Assembly: GCF_030345075.1 (NCBI RefSeq)
Contig: NZ_CP128361.1
Coordinates: 4,774,001 to 4,838,000, forward strand
From: Solwaraspora sp. WMMA2065
GTDB taxonomy: Bacteria > Actinomycetota > Actinomycetes > Mycobacteriales > Micromonosporaceae
Direction: 5' to 3'
Length of the DNA stretch: 64,000 bases
Positions 1-8,045 of this stretch are shown here, piece after piece (position 1 is the first letter of the stretch; each line of letters starts with the position of its first letter). A program made the translations under genes and the position numbers. Below the pieces are notes generated by a model that saw nothing but the letters and a program-made list of their open reading frames with translations, made no database searches and was not told the origin of the DNA.

Positions 1-144
1 TTCACCACGCGCCGTCTCCTGTCCCCAACGAGCGATCGTACGCCGCAACCTCGCGTCAGGGGAGAGGTCGGGCACCCGCCGCAGGTGTTCCCAGGCCAAT
101 CCGGGTTCGCTGGTCCGACATGTGGTCGGTGTGGTAATGCCCAC
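1..144 (-). CDS. Possible hypothetical protein, cut by window edge
   Basis: An open frame runs leftwards from a GTG at 144 to the window edge (48 codons, no stop). The residues read like real protein in the second half (LAWEHLRRVPDL...), but third-position GC is only moderate and no family is recognised. The stretch 145-240 between it and the IS end holds nothing else I can support. Confidence 0.3.
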   Translation of the reverse strand, partial: MGITTPTTCRTSEPGLAWEHLRRVPDLSPDARLRRTIARWGQETARGE

Positions 145-179
145 GCCGGGCGGCGACACGCCGGACTACCATCAGACGA

Positions 180-1502
180 TCAGTGCGTGTCGCGGCCCGA
201 CCCGGCACCACCGGTGCGACGCGTTTCGAGGGTGAGGTCTTGACTTCCTCCCCGCACTAAGGGACGGGGATTCCCTGGGTCGCCCCCAGGGGGTTCCTGT
301 TTCACCGACGACCGCCCCGTCCGAGAGGAGGACTCCCGGTGAGGTCTTACACCGCCTCCACAGGCAATCACGGAGAGCCCCTCCGCGAGAATGTTCCGGG
401 CCGCGTTCACGTCCCGGTCATGGGCCTGCCCGCACCGGCAGGTCCACGACCGGACCGCCAACGGCATCCGCTCGGCCAGTACGCCACACGCGGAGCACAG
501 TCGGGTCGACGGGAACCAGCGGTCCACGACCACCAGATCCCGGCCGTACCAGTCCGTTTTGTACCCCAGCATGCTGCGGAACTGCCGCCAGCCCGCGTCC
601 GAGATGGCGCGGGCCAGACGGTGGTTGGCCGTCATGTTGCGGACGGTCAGGTCCTCGATCACGATCGTTTGGGTTTCACGAACGAGCCGGGTGGTCAACT
701 TGTGCAGGTGGTCGCGGCGGCGGTCGGCGATCCGGGCATGAATCCGGGCCACCGACAGCCGGGCCTTGGCCCGGTTCGCGGAGCCTCTGGCCTTGCGTGC
801 GAGGTTCCGCTGGGCGCGGGCCAGCCGCCGCCGGTCACGGCGTTCATGTCTCGGGTTGGGGATCTTCTCCCCGGTGGACAGGGTGAACAGGCTGTCGAGG
901 CCGGCGTCGACCCCCACCACGGCAGTGGTGGCCGGGGCCGGTTCGATCCGGTCGTCGCAGAGCAGGGAGACGAACCAGCGGCCCGCCGGGTCCTGCGACA
1001 CGGTCACCGTCGACGGCGCCGCGCCCTGCGGGAGCGGTCGGGACCACACGATGTCCAACGGTTCGGACATCCTGGCGAGGGTGAGGCGGCCGTCGCGCCA
1101 GCGGAACGCGCTGGCGGTGTACTCCGCCGACCGCCGCGACCGCCTCCTCGACTTGAACGTCGGGTACCGGGCCCGTTTCGCCCAGAAGTTGGCGAACGCG
1201 GTCTGCAGGTGCCGCAGCGCCTGCTGCAGAGGGACGCAGGAGACGTCGTTGAGGAACGCCAGTTCGTCGGTCTTCTTCCACCCGGTGAGCATCGCCGACG
1301 TGGCGTTGTAGGTGACCCGTTCCCGACGCAGGGTCCACGCCTCGCTGCGGGCGGCCAGCGCCATGTTGTACACCAGCCGGACACAGCCGAACGTCCGGGC
1401 GAGCTCGGCGGCCTGCCCGGGGGTGGGGTGGAAGCGGTACCTGAACGCCCGCTTCACGGTCCTGGACACAGTCCACAGTCTAGCGATTCGGTCGTGAGCC
1501 AT
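180..1502 (-). CDS. tnpB: TnpB, RNA-guided nuclease of IS200/IS605
   Basis: 440 aa. TnpB proteins are ωRNA-guided DNA endonucleases of IS200/IS605 elements and ancestors of Cas12. The three RuvC acidic residues are present: D199 in VVGVDAG, E283 in IVIEDLTV and D364 in HDRDVNAARN. The zinc-finger cysteines C336, C339, C355 and C357 are also there, so the nuclease looks intact. Start is the ATG at 1502 (MAHDRI); the frame stays open further upstream into the left end but without TnpB similarity. The C-terminus is odd: the frame reads through the right-end hairpins and stops at 180, outside the element, so the last 20 or so residues are flank-encoded. The 3' end overlaps the predicted guide RNA. 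Confidence 0.92.
   Translation of the reverse strand: MAHDRIARLWTVSRTVKRAFRYRFHPTPGQAAELARTFGCVRLVYNMALAARSEAWTLRRERVTYNATSAMLTGWKKTDELAFLNDVSCVPLQQALRHLQTAFANFWAKRARYPTFKSRRRSRRSAEYTASAFRWRDGRLTLARMSEPLDIVWSRPLPQGAAPSTVTVSQDPAGRWFVSLLCDDRIEPAPATTAVVGVDAGLDSLFTLSTGEKIPNPRHERRDRRRLARAQRNLARKARGSANRAKARLSVARIHARIADRRRDHLHKLTTRLVRETQTIVIEDLTVRNMTANHRLARAISDAGWRQFRSMLGYKTDWYGRDLVVVDRWFPSTRLCSACGVLAERMPLAVRSWTCRCGQAHDRDVNAARNILAEGLSVIACGGGVRPHRESSSRTGRSSVKQEPPGGDPGNPRPLVRGGSQDLTLETRRTGGAGSGRDTH
225..400 (-). ncRNA. Predicted ωRNA (TnpB guide RNA) region
   Basis: In IS200/IS605 elements the ωRNA scaffold overlaps the 3' end of tnpB and the right end, and the guide is the flanking DNA just beyond it. 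Here the minus-strand transcript would carry the two right-end hairpins (273-291 and 249-270) and then a guide of about 16-20 nt starting near 240 and running to lower coordinates. The 5' boundary is a guess from family knowledge; only the hairpins are seen. Confidence 0.4.
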
Positions 1503-1612
1503 GGGGTCGCGTGTGCGGTGGACGCCGATCCGCCCCGGCGGCGAACCGGCTTTCCCTGCCCTGCTCCGCAGGAGTTCCGTTTCCTCCCCGGCCTCAAGGC
1601 CGGAGTATCCAA
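241..1612 (-). mobile_element. IS200/IS605-type insertion sequence, tnpB only
   Basis: The element carries one gene, tnpB, and no tnpA transposase, so it is an IS1341-like solo unit that would need a TnpA in trans. Its right end (241-293) has two hairpins: stem 249-254/265-270 and stem 273-279/285-291, with the family's characteristic CTCCCCGCACTAAGGGACGG-type end. Its left end (about 1503-1612) has a hairpin 1588-1593/1598-1603 with a TCAA loop, followed by a short tail. No target duplication is expected for this family. Ends are judged by eye and may be off by a few bases. The left end touches the ribosome-binding site of the following aminotransferase gene. Confidence 0.78.
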
Positions 1613-1624
1613 GGAAGGACTCTG

Positions 1625-2938
1625 ATGACCGGCACGACGCTCGACGACTACACCGACCGCTATGCCCGCCGGGTCCGGGGGATGACCGCCTCGGAGATCC
1701 GGGCGCTGTTCGCCGTCGCCAGTCGGCCGGAGGTGGTGTCGCTTGCCGGCGGAGCCCCGTACGTCGCCGCGCTGCCGCTGGACGCGGTCGGCGAGATGCT
1801 CGGTCGCCTCGCCGCCGAGACCGGCACCTCGACCCTGCAGTACGGCATCGGCCAGGGCACCCTCGACCTGCGGGAACGGATCTGCGAAGTGATGTCGCTG
1901 TCCGGGATCGACGTCTCATCCGGGGCCTCCCCCGAGGACGTGGTGGTGACCGTCGGCGGGCAGCAGGCCCTCGATCTGGTCGCCCGACTCTTCCTGGACC
2001 CGGGCGACGTGGTCCTCGCCGAGGGCCCCACCTACGTCGGCGCCCTCGGCGTGTTCCAGGCGGCGCAGGCCCAGGTGGTGCACGTGCCGATGGACGCCGA
2101 CGGGCTGATCCCCGAGGCGCTGGAACAGGCGATCACCGACGTGGCCCGGTCCGGCCGACGGGCGAAGTTCCTCTACACCATCCCGACGTTCCAGAACCCG
2201 GCTGGCGTGACGCTGACCGACGAGCGCCGCAACCGGGTACTCGACATCTGCGAACGCGCCGGCCTGCTGGTCGTCGAGGACGACCCGTACGGCCAGCTGA
2301 GCTTCGACGGCGAAGCGCCGGTGCCGCTGCGGGCTCGACGCCGGCACGGCGTCTTCTACCTGAGCACCTTCTCCAAGACCTTTGCGCCAGGGCTGCGGGT
2401 CGGTTGGATTCTCGCTCCGCACGCGGTACGCGAGAAGCTGGTCATCGCCAGTGAGGCGCAGATCCTCTGCCCCAGTGCCTACGCCCAGGCCGCGGTCGCC
2501 ACCTACCTGGCCACCATGCCGTGGCGGGAGCAGCTCAAGACGTACCGGGAGGTCTACCGGGAGCGGCGGGACGCGCTGCTGTCCGCGCTGACCGACCTGA
2601 TGCCGGCCGGGACGACCTGGACCCGACCGAGCGGCGGCCTGTTCGTCTGGGCGTCGCTGCCGGACGGGTTGGACGCCAAAGCCATGGTGCCCCGGGCCAT
2701 CGCCGCCCGGGTGGCCTACGTTCCCGGCACCGGCTTCTACGCTGACGGCTCCGGGGCCGGCAACATGCGGCTCAACTTTTCCTACCCCCCACCGGAGCGA
2801 ATCAGGGAAGGCGTCCGGCGGCTGGCCGGCGTGATGGAGCGGGAGTCGGCGATGCGTGAGGTCTTCGGACCGGTCGCCGGCGGATCCGGCCGACGCCAGC
2901 GCCCCGGCGCGGATGCGCCCGGACCTGACTTGGCATGA
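1625..2938 (+). CDS. PLP-dependent aminotransferase (class I/II)
   Basis: 437 aa, fold-type I aminotransferase of the Aro8/LysN/MocR-like group (2-aminoadipate or branched/aromatic transaminase type). Visible: the N-terminal MTASEIRALFAVASRPEVVS start typical of this group, YGIGQGTLDLRE substrate-loop region, IPTFQNPAGVT, a conserved ED-DPYG segment and the PLP-lysine motif STFSKTFAPGLRVGW (Lys near residue 252). Start is ATG 1625 with ribosome-binding site AAGGAAGGA at 1611-1619; an open frame extends upstream through the IS but is not protein-like. Substrate cannot be told. It ends 7 bp before the D-Ala-D-Ala ligase start, so the two are probably cotranscribed. The IS immediately upstream probably separates it from its ancestral promoter. 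Confidence 0.9.
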   Translation: MTGTTLDDYTDRYARRVRGMTASEIRALFAVASRPEVVSLAGGAPYVAALPLDAVGEMLGRLAAETGTSTLQYGIGQGTLDLRERICEVMSLSGIDVSSGASPEDVVVTVGGQQALDLVARLFLDPGDVVLAEGPTYVGALGVFQAAQAQVVHVPMDADGLIPEALEQAITDVARSGRRAKFLYTIPTFQNPAGVTLTDERRNRVLDICERAGLLVVEDDPYGQLSFDGEAPVPLRARRRHGVFYLSTFSKTFAPGLRVGWILAPHAVREKLVIASEAQILCPSAYAQAAVATYLATMPWREQLKTYREVYRERRDALLSALTDLMPAGTTWTRPSGGLFVWASLPDGLDAKAMVPRAIAARVAYVPGTGFYADGSGAGNMRLNFSYPPPERIREGVRRLAGVMERESAMREVFGPVAGGSGRRQRPGADAPGPDLA

Positions 2939-2945
2939 TTCGGGC

Positions 2946-3959
2946 ATGAGCCCAGCGCTGGACCCCACCGCAACCGCATCCTCGTCGTCGTCCGCCGCCC
3001 CGGATCTGCGCGTGCTCGTGCTCGCCGGCGGGTTGTCGTACGAGCGGGACGTCTCGCTGAAGTCCGGTCGCCGGGTGCTGGACGCGCTCCGCTCGGTCGG
3101 CGTCGAGGCTGAGATGCGCGACGCCGACGTCTCGCTGATTCCAGCGCTGCGCTCCGACCCGCCGGACGCGGTGGTCATCGCGCTGCACGGGGCGACCGGT
3201 GAGGACGGCTCGCTGCGCGGCGTACTGGATCTCTGCGGCGTGCCGTACATCGGCTGCGACGCCCGCGCCGCCCGCCTGGCCTGGGACAAGCCGTCGGCCA
3301 AGGCGGTGCTGCGCGAGGCAGGCATCCCGACCCCGGACTGGGTCGCGCTGCCCCACGACCGGTTCTCAGAGCTGGGTGCGGTCGCCGTGCTGGAGCGGAT
3401 CGTCGAACGGCTCGGCCTGCCGCTGATGGTCAAGCCGGCGCAGGGCGGCTCCGGGCTGGGCGCGGCAGTGGTACGCGAGGTGGCAGAGCTCTCCGCGGCG
3501 ATGGTCGGCTGCTTCGCGTACGACTCGACGGCACTGGTGGAGCGCTACGTCACCGGGATGGACGTCGCCGTGTCGGTCGTCGACCGGGGCGACAGCCCGG
3601 AGGCGCTACCGGCAGTCGAGATCGTGCCGCGCAACGGTGTCTACGACTACGCTGCCCGCTACACCGCCGGACTGACGACCTGGCACGCGCCGGCCCGGTT
3701 GGCCGAGCCGGCCGCCGAGCGGGTGGCGGCGACTGCCGTCGCCGCTCACCGGGCACTTGGGCTCCGGGACCTCTCCCGCGTCGACATGATCGTCGACGCC
3801 GATGGCCGGCCGCACGTCCTGGAGGTCAACGTCTCACCCGGAATGACCGAGACCTCGCTGTTGCCACTGGCAGTCCAGGCCGGCGGGCTGGACCTCGGCG
3901 AACTGCTCGCCACCCTGGTGGTCCGGGCTGCGGCGAGACCGTACGACCCGGCGAACTGA
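2946..3959 (+). CDS. ddl: D-alanine--D-alanine ligase
   Basis: 337 aa, the usual length. ATP-grasp enzyme joining two D-alanines for the peptidoglycan pentapeptide stem in the cytoplasm. Seen: ALHGATGEDGSLRGVLD and CGVPYIGCD (substrate-side N-lobe), LPLMVKPAQGGSGLGA (ATP lid), SRVDMIVDADGRPHVLEVNV and SPGMTETSLLP (metal ligands D/E/N of the ATP-grasp fold). Start is ATG 2946, just after the aminotransferase stop; an in-frame extension into that gene is rejected. Whether it prefers D-Ala or another acceptor cannot be judged by eye. Its stop abuts the convergent gene's stop (3959/3960) with no room for a terminator. Confidence 0.93.
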   Translation: MSPALDPTATASSSSSAAPDLRVLVLAGGLSYERDVSLKSGRRVLDALRSVGVEAEMRDADVSLIPALRSDPPDAVVIALHGATGEDGSLRGVLDLCGVPYIGCDARAARLAWDKPSAKAVLREAGIPTPDWVALPHDRFSELGAVAVLERIVERLGLPLMVKPAQGGSGLGAAVVREVAELSAAMVGCFAYDSTALVERYVTGMDVAVSVVDRGDSPEALPAVEIVPRNGVYDYAARYTAGLTTWHAPARLAEPAAERVAATAVAAHRALGLRDLSRVDMIVDADGRPHVLEVNVSPGMTETSLLPLAVQAGGLDLGELLATLVVRAAARPYDPAN

Positions 3960-4889
3960 TCACCGGGTGCCGCCGGTCGGTGCCGCCGCCGAATCGCCCG
4001 CAGCCAAGACTTCAGGACCGCCCTGATCAGTATCGCCCTTCGGGTTTGGGTCGTCGTCATTCTTCACCTCGGTACCGGCATCCGTGTCGGCGCGGGCGGC
4101 GGCATCGACGGTTCCGGTCGGATCGGCCGGGTCGGCATCTTCCTGCTGGGTCGTAGCGACGTCGCTGGCGAGCTCACCGAGATCAGCAGCTGGCTCGATA
4201 CTCTCCATCGGCACCACGAGCTCGGCTACCGCCGGCTCTGCACCGTCGACCTCGCCGAAGTCGTCGACGCTGACCGGATGGCTCGCCTGCTCGCTGAGAT
4301 TCGACGGTGCCCGCCACTGAATCCGCGGCGGCTCAGCGAGCTGGCGACCGCCGAACTCCGCCAGCCACGCAGCGACCAGGGCCAAATTCTCCCGCCAGCG
4401 TGACTCCGAGATCGGCGGCAGGATGCTGTCCCACAGTGAGAGGAACGTGCCACGGAGCTGCAGCTGCCCGTACGGCCGGGCCAGGAACCACAGGTGCAGG
4501 TGCGCCGAGCCGTCCCCCCACCGGTTCACGTGGACCCGGGCCACCCCGTCGAGCGACCGGATCGCCCGCTCGAGACGGACGGTCATCACGCCGAGTTCGG
4601 CCGCGAGCAGGTTCGGCAGGTCGCCGAGGTCGAAGTGGGACCGGGACTCCAGGATGAGGACCATCGGTAGTCCGGTCGGGCGGTCCATCGCGCGCACCCG
4701 CCAGCGTTCGCTGACCCAGATGTACGCGTCGTCCGGGGCGGAGCAGGACGAGCACTCCGCCGTGCCCTCACCCTTGCGAGGCGGCTCGACGGCAACCGGA
4801 TCGTCGAGCCGCTTGACCCGCAGGTCGCCCTCGAAGGGAAAGGATGGCCATCGCGCGAAGTCGGGAACCGAGGCAGGGGTGTCTGGCAC
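3960..4889 (-). CDS. HIT-like conserved hypothetical protein
   Basis: About 309 aa. The centre contains WGDGSAHLHLWFLARP, a histidine-rich H-x-H-x-W pattern like the nucleotide-binding HIT/GalT superfamily, and a paired cysteine CSSC upstream. The last 90 residues are acidic and low-complexity (E/D/P/T rich), probably disordered. The gene is converse to ddl and typical of this position beside parB in Micromonosporaceae; function unknown. Start chosen as GTG 4889 because AGGG lies about 8 nt upstream; an ATG at 4955 is possible but adds a poorly coding stretch. Confidence 0.72.
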   Translation of the reverse strand: MPDTPASVPDFARWPSFPFEGDLRVKRLDDPVAVEPPRKGEGTAECSSCSAPDDAYIWVSERWRVRAMDRPTGLPMVLILESRSHFDLGDLPNLLAAELGVMTVRLERAIRSLDGVARVHVNRWGDGSAHLHLWFLARPYGQLQLRGTFLSLWDSILPPISESRWRENLALVAAWLAEFGGRQLAEPPRIQWRAPSNLSEQASHPVSVDDFGEVDGAEPAVAELVVPMESIEPAADLGELASDVATTQQEDADPADPTGTVDAAARADTDAGTEVKNDDDPNPKGDTDQGGPEVLAAGDSAAAPTGGTR

Positions 4890-5054
4890 GACGCTGACCC
4901 TAACCGAGTCTGCGCCGCCTGTCGTTCCCCGTTTCGGCCGGCCCGGAACACTCATCCGGAGGGACGACCTGTCTCTGGTCAGCGGCCGGCCACCGCCTGC
5001 CGTCCCCAGTTGTCCACAGGAGTTATCCACAGGGCGGCAGCCCGGTCTACCCGC

Positions 5055-5070
5055 TGTTTCACGTGAAACG
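5055..5070. promoter_or_regulatory. parS site 1
   Basis: Sequence TGTTTCACGTGAAACG, one mismatch to the bacterial parS consensus. ParB nucleates here. It lies between the HIT-like gene and parB. Confidence 0.92.
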
Positions 5071-5296
5071 AGGCGTCCTGTGGAAAACGCCTGTGGACAA
5101 CGCGCGAACCCGTACCGGATCGATCACCGGGACACCCGGAACCCGTACGGTCCGGCGGCGAATGCGTCTTGGCGCCTCCGGTGGCCCGGTCTTCTCAACG
5201 ATCCAACGACCATGCGGTAACCGGGCTCGGCGAGCCGTGCGGTGGCGGCCGGAATGGCTGTGGGTCGCCTCGGCCGCAGAGTCGGGCTCGTGTTCT

Positions 5297-5312
5297 GGTT
5301 TCACGTGGAACA
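5297..5312. promoter_or_regulatory. parS-like site 2 (imperfect)
   Basis: GGTTTCACGTGGAACA: the CACGTG core is intact but there are two mismatches to the consensus, one breaking the dyad. Possibly a weak ParB site. Confidence 0.6.
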
Positions 5313-5341
5313 TCGCCATCGGCCCACTCCCGGGCCCCACC

Positions 5342-5357
5342 GGATTCACGTGAAACG
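5342..5357. promoter_or_regulatory. parS-like site 3 (imperfect)
   Basis: GGATTCACGTGAAACG: right half matches the consensus, left half has two mismatches. Only 45 bp from parS-like site 2. Confidence 0.6.
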
Positions 5358-5488
5358 ACCTCCGCGGTCGCCTCCGCCCGGCCGGCCCGCGAGACGCAGC
5401 ACTCCTGGTGGGTGGCCGCCGAGGTTGATCGCCGGCAACGGCCGAGGGCCGGGGCGTCGAGCGACGCGGCCAGGAAGCACCGGCAAGA

Positions 5489-5520
5489 AGGGCTGGTGTT
5501 TCACGTGAAACACCAGCCCT
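5489..5520. promoter_or_regulatory. parS site 4 inside a 32-bp perfect palindrome
   Basis: The canonical 16-mer TGTTTCACGTGAAACA (5497-5512) is extended by 8 bp of perfect dyad on each side (AGGGCTGG / CCAGCCCT). It sits 34 bp beyond the parB stop on the parB transcript, so the RNA can fold a 16-bp hairpin. It probably serves as both parS and parB terminator; the second role is inference. Confidence 0.9.
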
Positions 5521-5553
5521 TGGACAAGCGCCTGCCGGTCGACCGGCAGGGAG

Positions 5554-6603
5554 TCAGTCGACGGCGCCTGCGGCGTCGTCCCCGTTCCCCACACCGATGA
5601 TCCCGACGATCCGCTCCAGGTCGTCGACCGTGGCGAACTCGATCGTGATCTTGCCCTTGCTTCGCCCGATGTCGACCTTGACCCGGGTGTCGAATCGGTC
5701 AGACAGACGATCGGCGAGATCGGTGAGGGCCGGGGCGTGGGCCTTCGGGCGTCGCTGCGGACTGGCCGTACGCTTCGCCGGGTCCTCGCTCCCGGCGAGC
5801 GCCACCAGTTCCTCGGTGGCCCGGACCGAGAGCCCTTCGGCGACGATGCGCAGCGCCAGGGCGTCCTGGGCGTCGGAATCGTCGAGGCTCAGCAGCGCCC
5901 GGGCGTGACCGGCCGACAGCACGCCGGCGGCCACCCTGCGCTGCACCTGAGCCGGCAGATTCAACAGCCGGATCGTGTTGGAGATCTGCGGCCGGCTCCG
6001 GCCGATGCGCTTGGCGAGTTCTTCATGGGTCGCCCCGAACTCGTCGAGCAACTGCTGGTACGCGGCCGCCTCCTCAAGCGGGTTGAGGTTGGCCCGGTGG
6101 ATGTTCTCCAGCAGCGCGTCCCGGAGCATCGCGTCGTTCCTGGTGTCCCGAACGATCGCGGGGATGGACTCCCGGCCGATCGCCTGCGCGGCACGCCAGC
6201 GGCGTTCCCCCATCACCAGCTCGTACTGCTCGCCGTCGTCCAGCTGGCGTACGACGATCGGCTGCAGGAACCCGACCTGCTCGATCGAGACCTTCAGCTC
6301 CTCGAGCGCCTCGTCGTCAAAGACCTGGCGGGGCTGCTTCGGGTTCGGAACGATCGCGGCGACCGGCAGCTCGGCGAACCGGGCACCGGGCACCGGCGAC
6401 AGGTCGGCGGGCGGCGCCAGAGCCGGTTCGGTCGCGACGGCGGCAGCGGTTCCGACACTGCCGGAGACGGCCGCGGTGGCCGGGGACGGAGTCACCGGGT
6501 CCGGGGCCGTCTCCGGCAGTGTGACACCGGACTGAACCGGAGCGGTGGTGGGGATGAGGGCACCGAGCCCGCGCCCGAGCCCGCCCTTCGGACGGTTCTT
6601 CAT
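5554..6603 (-). CDS. parB: Chromosome partitioning protein ParB
   Basis: 349 aa. CTP-dependent DNA clamp that loads at parS, spreads, and partners ParA to segregate the origin. Seen: N-terminal ParA-activating patch [18 protein letters not shown], an acidic/Ala linker, CTPase motifs GERRWRAAQ and [14 protein letters not shown], helix-turn-helix [20 protein letters not shown], and a C-terminal dimer region. ATG 6603 is preceded by GGGAGG. It lies 27 bp downstream of parA in the same operon, and parS sites lie at both ends of the operon. The final 30 residues end just before the palindromic parS. Confidence 0.97.
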   Translation of the reverse strand: MKNRPKGGLGRGLGALIPTTAPVQSGVTLPETAPDPVTPSPATAAVSGSVGTAAAVATEPALAPPADLSPVPGARFAELPVAAIVPNPKQPRQVFDDEALEELKVSIEQVGFLQPIVVRQLDDGEQYELVMGERRWRAAQAIGRESIPAIVRDTRNDAMLRDALLENIHRANLNPLEEAAAYQQLLDEFGATHEELAKRIGRSRPQISNTIRLLNLPAQVQRRVAAGVLSAGHARALLSLDDSDAQDALALRIVAEGLSVRATEELVALAGSEDPAKRTASPQRRPKAHAPALTDLADRLSDRFDTRVKVDIGRSKGKITIEFATVDDLERIVGIIGVGNGDDAAGAVD

Positions 6604-6630
6604 GCCCTGCCTCCCGCTCCAACCACCGTG

Positions 6631-7854
6631 TCAGACATTGCGACTGAGCCGAGCGACACCGCGCTCGGCGATTTCCTGGGCCGCCTCGAAGTAGCTTGTC
6701 GCACCCCGCGATCCGGGATCGTAGGTCATCACCGACTGGCCGTAGCTCGGTGCCTCCGAAACCCGGACGTTGCGGGGGATGACCGACTGGAGCACCTTGT
6801 CCCCGAAGTGGTTCCGCACGTCCTGCTCGACGGCGTCGGCCAGCCGGGTCCGGCGGTCGTACATGGTGAGCAGGATGGTGGAGACGTCCAGGGTCGGGTT
6901 GAGATGCTGCCGGACCAGGTTGATGTTGTTGATCAACTGGTTGAGTCCTTCCAGCGCGTAGTACTCGCACTGGATCGGGATCAGCACCTCCTGTGCGGCG
7001 ACCAGCGCGTTGACCGTCAGCAGACCCAACGACGGTGGGCAGTCAATGAACACGTAGTCCAGCTCGACCGGGTACGCCGTGATGGCCCGCGACAGCCGCG
7101 ATTCCCGGGCCACGACGGAGACCAGCTCGATCTCGGCCCCGGCCAGATCGATCGTCGCGGGAACGCACCAGAGGTCGGGTATCCCCTCGACCGGCTGCGC
7201 CACCTCGGTCAGCGGCACGTTGTCGATCAGGCAGTCGTAGACGTCCGGTACGCCTGCGTGGTGCGGGACGTTGAGTCCCGTCGAGGCGTTCCCCTGGGGG
7301 TCAAGGTCGACGACCATCACCCGGTTCCCGTGCAGCGCCAGCGCTACCGCGAGGTTCACCGTGGTGGTCGTCTTACCGACGCCCCCCTTCTGGTTGGCCA
7401 CGCACATTACCCGGGTCCGGTCCGGCCGGGGCATGGTCACCTCGCCGCTTGGGTTCAGAATCTGCACGGCGCGCAAAGCCTCCATTGCCAAGGGGGGATC
7501 ATCCTCTTCCCGATTCGGTGTTTCACGTGAAACGTACGGCTCGTCGACGGCCGGGGCGGTCGGTTTGGGTGCCGGCTGCTCCGGCGACGGGGGTGCGGTA
7601 CCCACCGACGTGTCCACGACGAGCGGCACGCCGGACCGGGCCGGGGCACCCGTCGTGGGCGGCTGGGGCACCCCACTGACCGGCGCCGTCCCTCCCTCCG
7701 GCCAACCCGGGTGGTACGCCGTTTCACGTGAAACCATCGTGGGGTCGCCGACATCGTGGCGCTCGCCGGTCGACCGCGGATCCTCGAAACTACCGTTGTC
7801 ATGCACCGTGTCATCCCTGCCCGCGTTGGATGGATCGGCACCGCCAGCGCTCAC
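6631..7854 (-). CDS. parA: Chromosome partitioning ATPase ParA
   Basis: 407 aa. Deviant Walker-A ATPase that binds nucleoid DNA as an ATP dimer and pulls ParB-parS complexes. Motifs: CVANQKGGVGKTTTTVNLA (P-loop), VMVVDLDPQGNAS, DYVFIDCPPSLG. It has an N-terminal extension of about 145 residues before the ATPase domain, proline/acid rich and probably disordered. This part contains VSRET twice because two parS sites (7720-7735, 7519-7534) are read in this frame. Start is GTG 7854; a downstream GTG near 7812 is an alternative that would keep both sites coding. Cotranscribed with parB. Confidence 0.96.
   Translation of the reverse strand: MSAGGADPSNAGRDDTVHDNGSFEDPRSTGERHDVGDPTMVSRETAYHPGWPEGGTAPVSGVPQPPTTGAPARSGVPLVVDTSVGTAPPSPEQPAPKPTAPAVDEPYVSRETPNREEDDPPLAMEALRAVQILNPSGEVTMPRPDRTRVMCVANQKGGVGKTTTTVNLAVALALHGNRVMVVDLDPQGNASTGLNVPHHAGVPDVYDCLIDNVPLTEVAQPVEGIPDLWCVPATIDLAGAEIELVSVVARESRLSRAITAYPVELDYVFIDCPPSLGLLTVNALVAAQEVLIPIQCEYYALEGLNQLINNINLVRQHLNPTLDVSTILLTMYDRRTRLADAVEQDVRNHFGDKVLQSVIPRNVRVSEAPSYGQSVMTYDPGSRGATSYFEAAQEIAERGVARLSRNV
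7519..7534. promoter_or_regulatory. parS site 5, inside parA
   Basis: TGTTTCACGTGAAACG within the parA coding sequence, read on the coding strand as the residues VSRET. One mismatch to consensus. Confidence 0.92.
7720..7735. promoter_or_regulatory. parS site 6, inside parA
   Basis: CGTTTCACGTGAAACC near the parA 5' end; the inner 14 bp are a perfect dyad. Also read as VSRET. Confidence 0.9.
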
Positions 7855-8045
7855 GACCGCGCTTCGGGCGTGGCGTGCGGACCGGCACGGGGCGGCAGGA
7901 GTCGTGCAACTACGCGTTGCCGCCCGGTCCAGACTATCGACGCGCGGTCAGCCTACGGGGATCAGGGCCGGTGTGGCCACGGCCGACTGTCCGACGTGCG
8001 CAGCCTGCACGTCGCTGCACCCCGCCGTCAGGGCGGGTTCGGCGG

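Noticed and set aside
1511-1624. Upstream extension of the aminotransferase into the IS
   Set aside because: The extension is translated from IS end sequence; ATG 1625 has its own ribosome-binding site.
339-1625. Plus-strand 428-aa frame over tnpB
   Set aside because: Antisense shadow of tnpB with G/P/R-rich low-complexity sequence and no family motif.
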